Below are positions 57,101-60,100 of a stretch of DNA of 64,000 nucleotides, piece after piece. The DNA is from Apteryx mantelli (Eukaryota > Chordata > Aves > Apterygiformes > Apterygidae): contig NC_089981.1 in the NCBI RefSeq assembly GCF_036417845.1, forward strand, positions 22,774,001 to 22,838,000, written 5' to 3'. The notes under the pieces were generated by a model. That model was not told where the DNA came from and did not search any database. It worked only from the letters and a program-made list of their open reading frames with translations. Both the position numbers and the translations under genes were made by a program. The stretch's first letter is position 1; every line of letters begins with the position of its first letter.

Positions 57101-60100
57101 CCTCTGGATAGACCCTTGATGCGCAATGTGGTCTGTGGGTGCTGAGACCCCCTACTGTGCCTGTGAGTCGCTCTCTGTGTGGGGTACACCACTGATTCTT
57201 CAGTTTCCTTCTGAAGAGGAAAAAATTGCCATGTCCTCATAGAACACCAAAATGTGGGTTAGTTCTGTTTAGGAATTGCTCCTGTGGACTGCGTGGGTGG
57301 GACAGTAGCAAGCTTACCGCATTCCTATTCTCCAGCATTATGCCAGTCCTTTAGCACTAACAAAATGCATTTCTGCCTACTGTGAGTATCTTGGCATTGT
57401 ATTCTCAAAGCACAAATGCAAAAAGTTCTGAGGCAGGCCTGTGAGTATCATGAACAATTTATTAAGTGCCACTCAAAAGGCATTTTAAAGGAGCCTGCAT
57501 TAAGGCCTGTAATGAAATCTGGCTTGGTTGTGTGAAAAGGATGAAATGGAGAAGTGAATTTGGGGTTCTAGCATGCCAAAATAGCATGTGAGTAGGTAGT
57601 TTCAAAGGCCTGGGAGAGAGGTAAGGAACAGAGATTGCTCCAGGTACTGCTTAGTTTTAGTGGAGCCAAATGACCCTGAGCATGAGCAGTGCTGGTTTGA
57701 GCATGCCACATGAAGTAGCTCAGGGAACAGTGATCTCTTCCTAGAGTATATCATGACAGCAATATAGAAGTAACAAAAGAGCTTGATGACAAACTTTATG
57801 AATTCCTCTGGATTTAGGACTGCTGAACTTTTCTCTGGAATATGAAGTTACAACATTCCAGAGAGCTGATGCATCCAACACAGGCATATGGTGAACGGTT
57901 TAGATCCCTGTTTCTCATGCAAGGTTTAGAAGGTTTTGTTCATAATGCATGCATTAGTAAATAGCAATTAAGAAAATAGTTTCTCTGTGATTACTGCCTA
58001 ATTTATTATCTTTAGGCTTTTTTAAAATATCTTTTATATATTGGAAACAAAAAATTAACAACAAAAGCTATTTCCCCCTTAATAGCAAATAATGCTTTCT
58101 CCTTCTCTTAAAGAAAAACTAACCACCACCACAAAAGCACCAACGCACACCACTACTCCTATTACTCCTACAGCTACATCACTGCCAACAACTACGACTA
58201 CAGAAATAACCAGTACGGTGTATACTAAAAAAACGACTACAATACAGCCAGGGTCAACAAGCCCAGCGTCAGTCACGACGTCTGCAATCACCGAAACGGG
58301 ATCAACCCCCGAAGTCACCCCGCCTGGATCCACGTCCTCAGGAACAACCTCCCCCAGGACCCCGATTGTAACAGGAACGAGTAGCCCCCTGACAACCACG
58401 ACCACTGGGACCCCTCCACCAGGATCAGCTAGCACCAGCACCTCTACAGTGACGCCGTCACAAACATCGTCCCCAGTGTCCCCCACAACCAGCCATACAC
58501 CAGGGTCAACAAGCCCAGCGTCAGTCACGACGTCTGCTATCACTGAAACGGGATCAACCCCCGAAGTCACCCCGCCTGGATCCACGTCCTCAGGAACAAC
58601 CTCCCCCAGGACCCCGATTGTAACAGGAACGAGTAGCCCCCTGACAACCACGACCACTGGGACCCCTCCGCCAGGATCAGCTAGCACCAGCACCTCTACA
58701 GTGACGCCGTCACAAACATCGTCCCCAGTGTCCCCCACAACCAGCCGTACACCAGGGTCAACAAGCCCAGCGTCAGTCACGACGTCTGCAATCACTGAAA
58801 CGGGATCAACCCCCGAAGTCACCCCGCCTGGATCCACGTCCTCAGGAACAACCTCCCCCAGGACCCCGATTGTAACAGGAACGAGTAGCCCCCTGACAAC
58901 CACGACCACTGGGACCCCTCCGCCAGGATCAGCTAGCACCAGCACCTCTACAGTGACGCCGTCACAAACATCGTCCCCAGTGTCCCCCACAACCAGCCGT
59001 ACACCAGGGTCAACAAGCCCAGCGTCAGTCACGACGTCTGCAATCACTGAAACGGGATCAACCCCCGAAGTCACCCCGCCTGGATCCACGTCCTCAGGAA
59101 CAACCTCCCCCAGGACCCCGATTGTAACAGGAACGAGTAGCCCCCTGACAACCACGACCACTGGGACCCCTCCGCCAGGATCAGCTAGCACCAGCACCTC
59201 TACAGTGACGCCGTCACAAACATCGTCCCCAGTGTCCCCCACAACCAGCCGTACACCAGGGTCAACAAGCCCAGCGTCAGTCACGACGTCTGCAATCACT
59301 GAAACGGGATCAACCCCCGAAGTCACCCCGCCTGGATCCACGTCCTCAGGAACAACCTCCCCCAGGACCCCGATTGTAACAGGAACGAGTAGCCCCCTGA
59401 CAACCACGACCACTGGGACCCCTCCGCCAGGATCAGCTAGCACCAGCACCTCTACAGTGACGCCGTCACAAACATCGTCCCCAGTGTCCTCCACAACCAG
59501 CCGTACACCAGGGTCAACAAGCCCAGCGTCAGTCACGACGTCTGCAATCACTGAAACGGGATCAACCCCCGAAGTCACCCCGCCTGGATCCACGTCCTCA
59601 GGAACAACCTCCCCCAGGACCCCGATTGTAACAGGAACGAGTAGCCCCCTGACAACCACGACCACTGGGACCCCTCCGCCAGGATCAGCTAGCACCAGCA
59701 CCTCTACGGTGACGCCGTCACAAACATCGTCCCCAGTGTCCCCCACAACCAGCCGTACACCAGGGTCAACAAGCCCAGCGTCAGTCACGACGTCTGCTAT
59801 CACTGAAACGGGATCAACCCCCGAAGTCACCCCGCCTGGATCCACGTCCTCAGGAACAACCTCCCCCAGGACCCCGATTGTAACAGGAACGAGTAGCCCC
59901 CTGACAACCACGACCACTGGGACCCCTCCGCCAGGATCAGCTAGCACCAGCACCTCTACAGTGACGCCGTCACAAACATCGTCCCCAGTGTCCCCCACAA
60001 CCAGCCGTACACCAGGGTCAACAAGCCCAGCGTCAGTCACGACGTCTGCAATCACTGAAACGGGATCAACCCCCGAAGTCACCCCGCCTGGATCCACGTC

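Larger units (their letters stand above)
55972..58113 (+). other. Intron 34, with two decayed cassette remnants
   Basis: This 2.1-kb intron contains two further, diverged copies of the cassette intron (M5 and M6, listed separately) but no CysD coding sequence. The remaining 57200-58113 stretch shows no recognised feature. It ends with TTCTCCTTCTCTTAAAG, a good pyrimidine-rich acceptor for exon 35. Confidence 0.6.
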
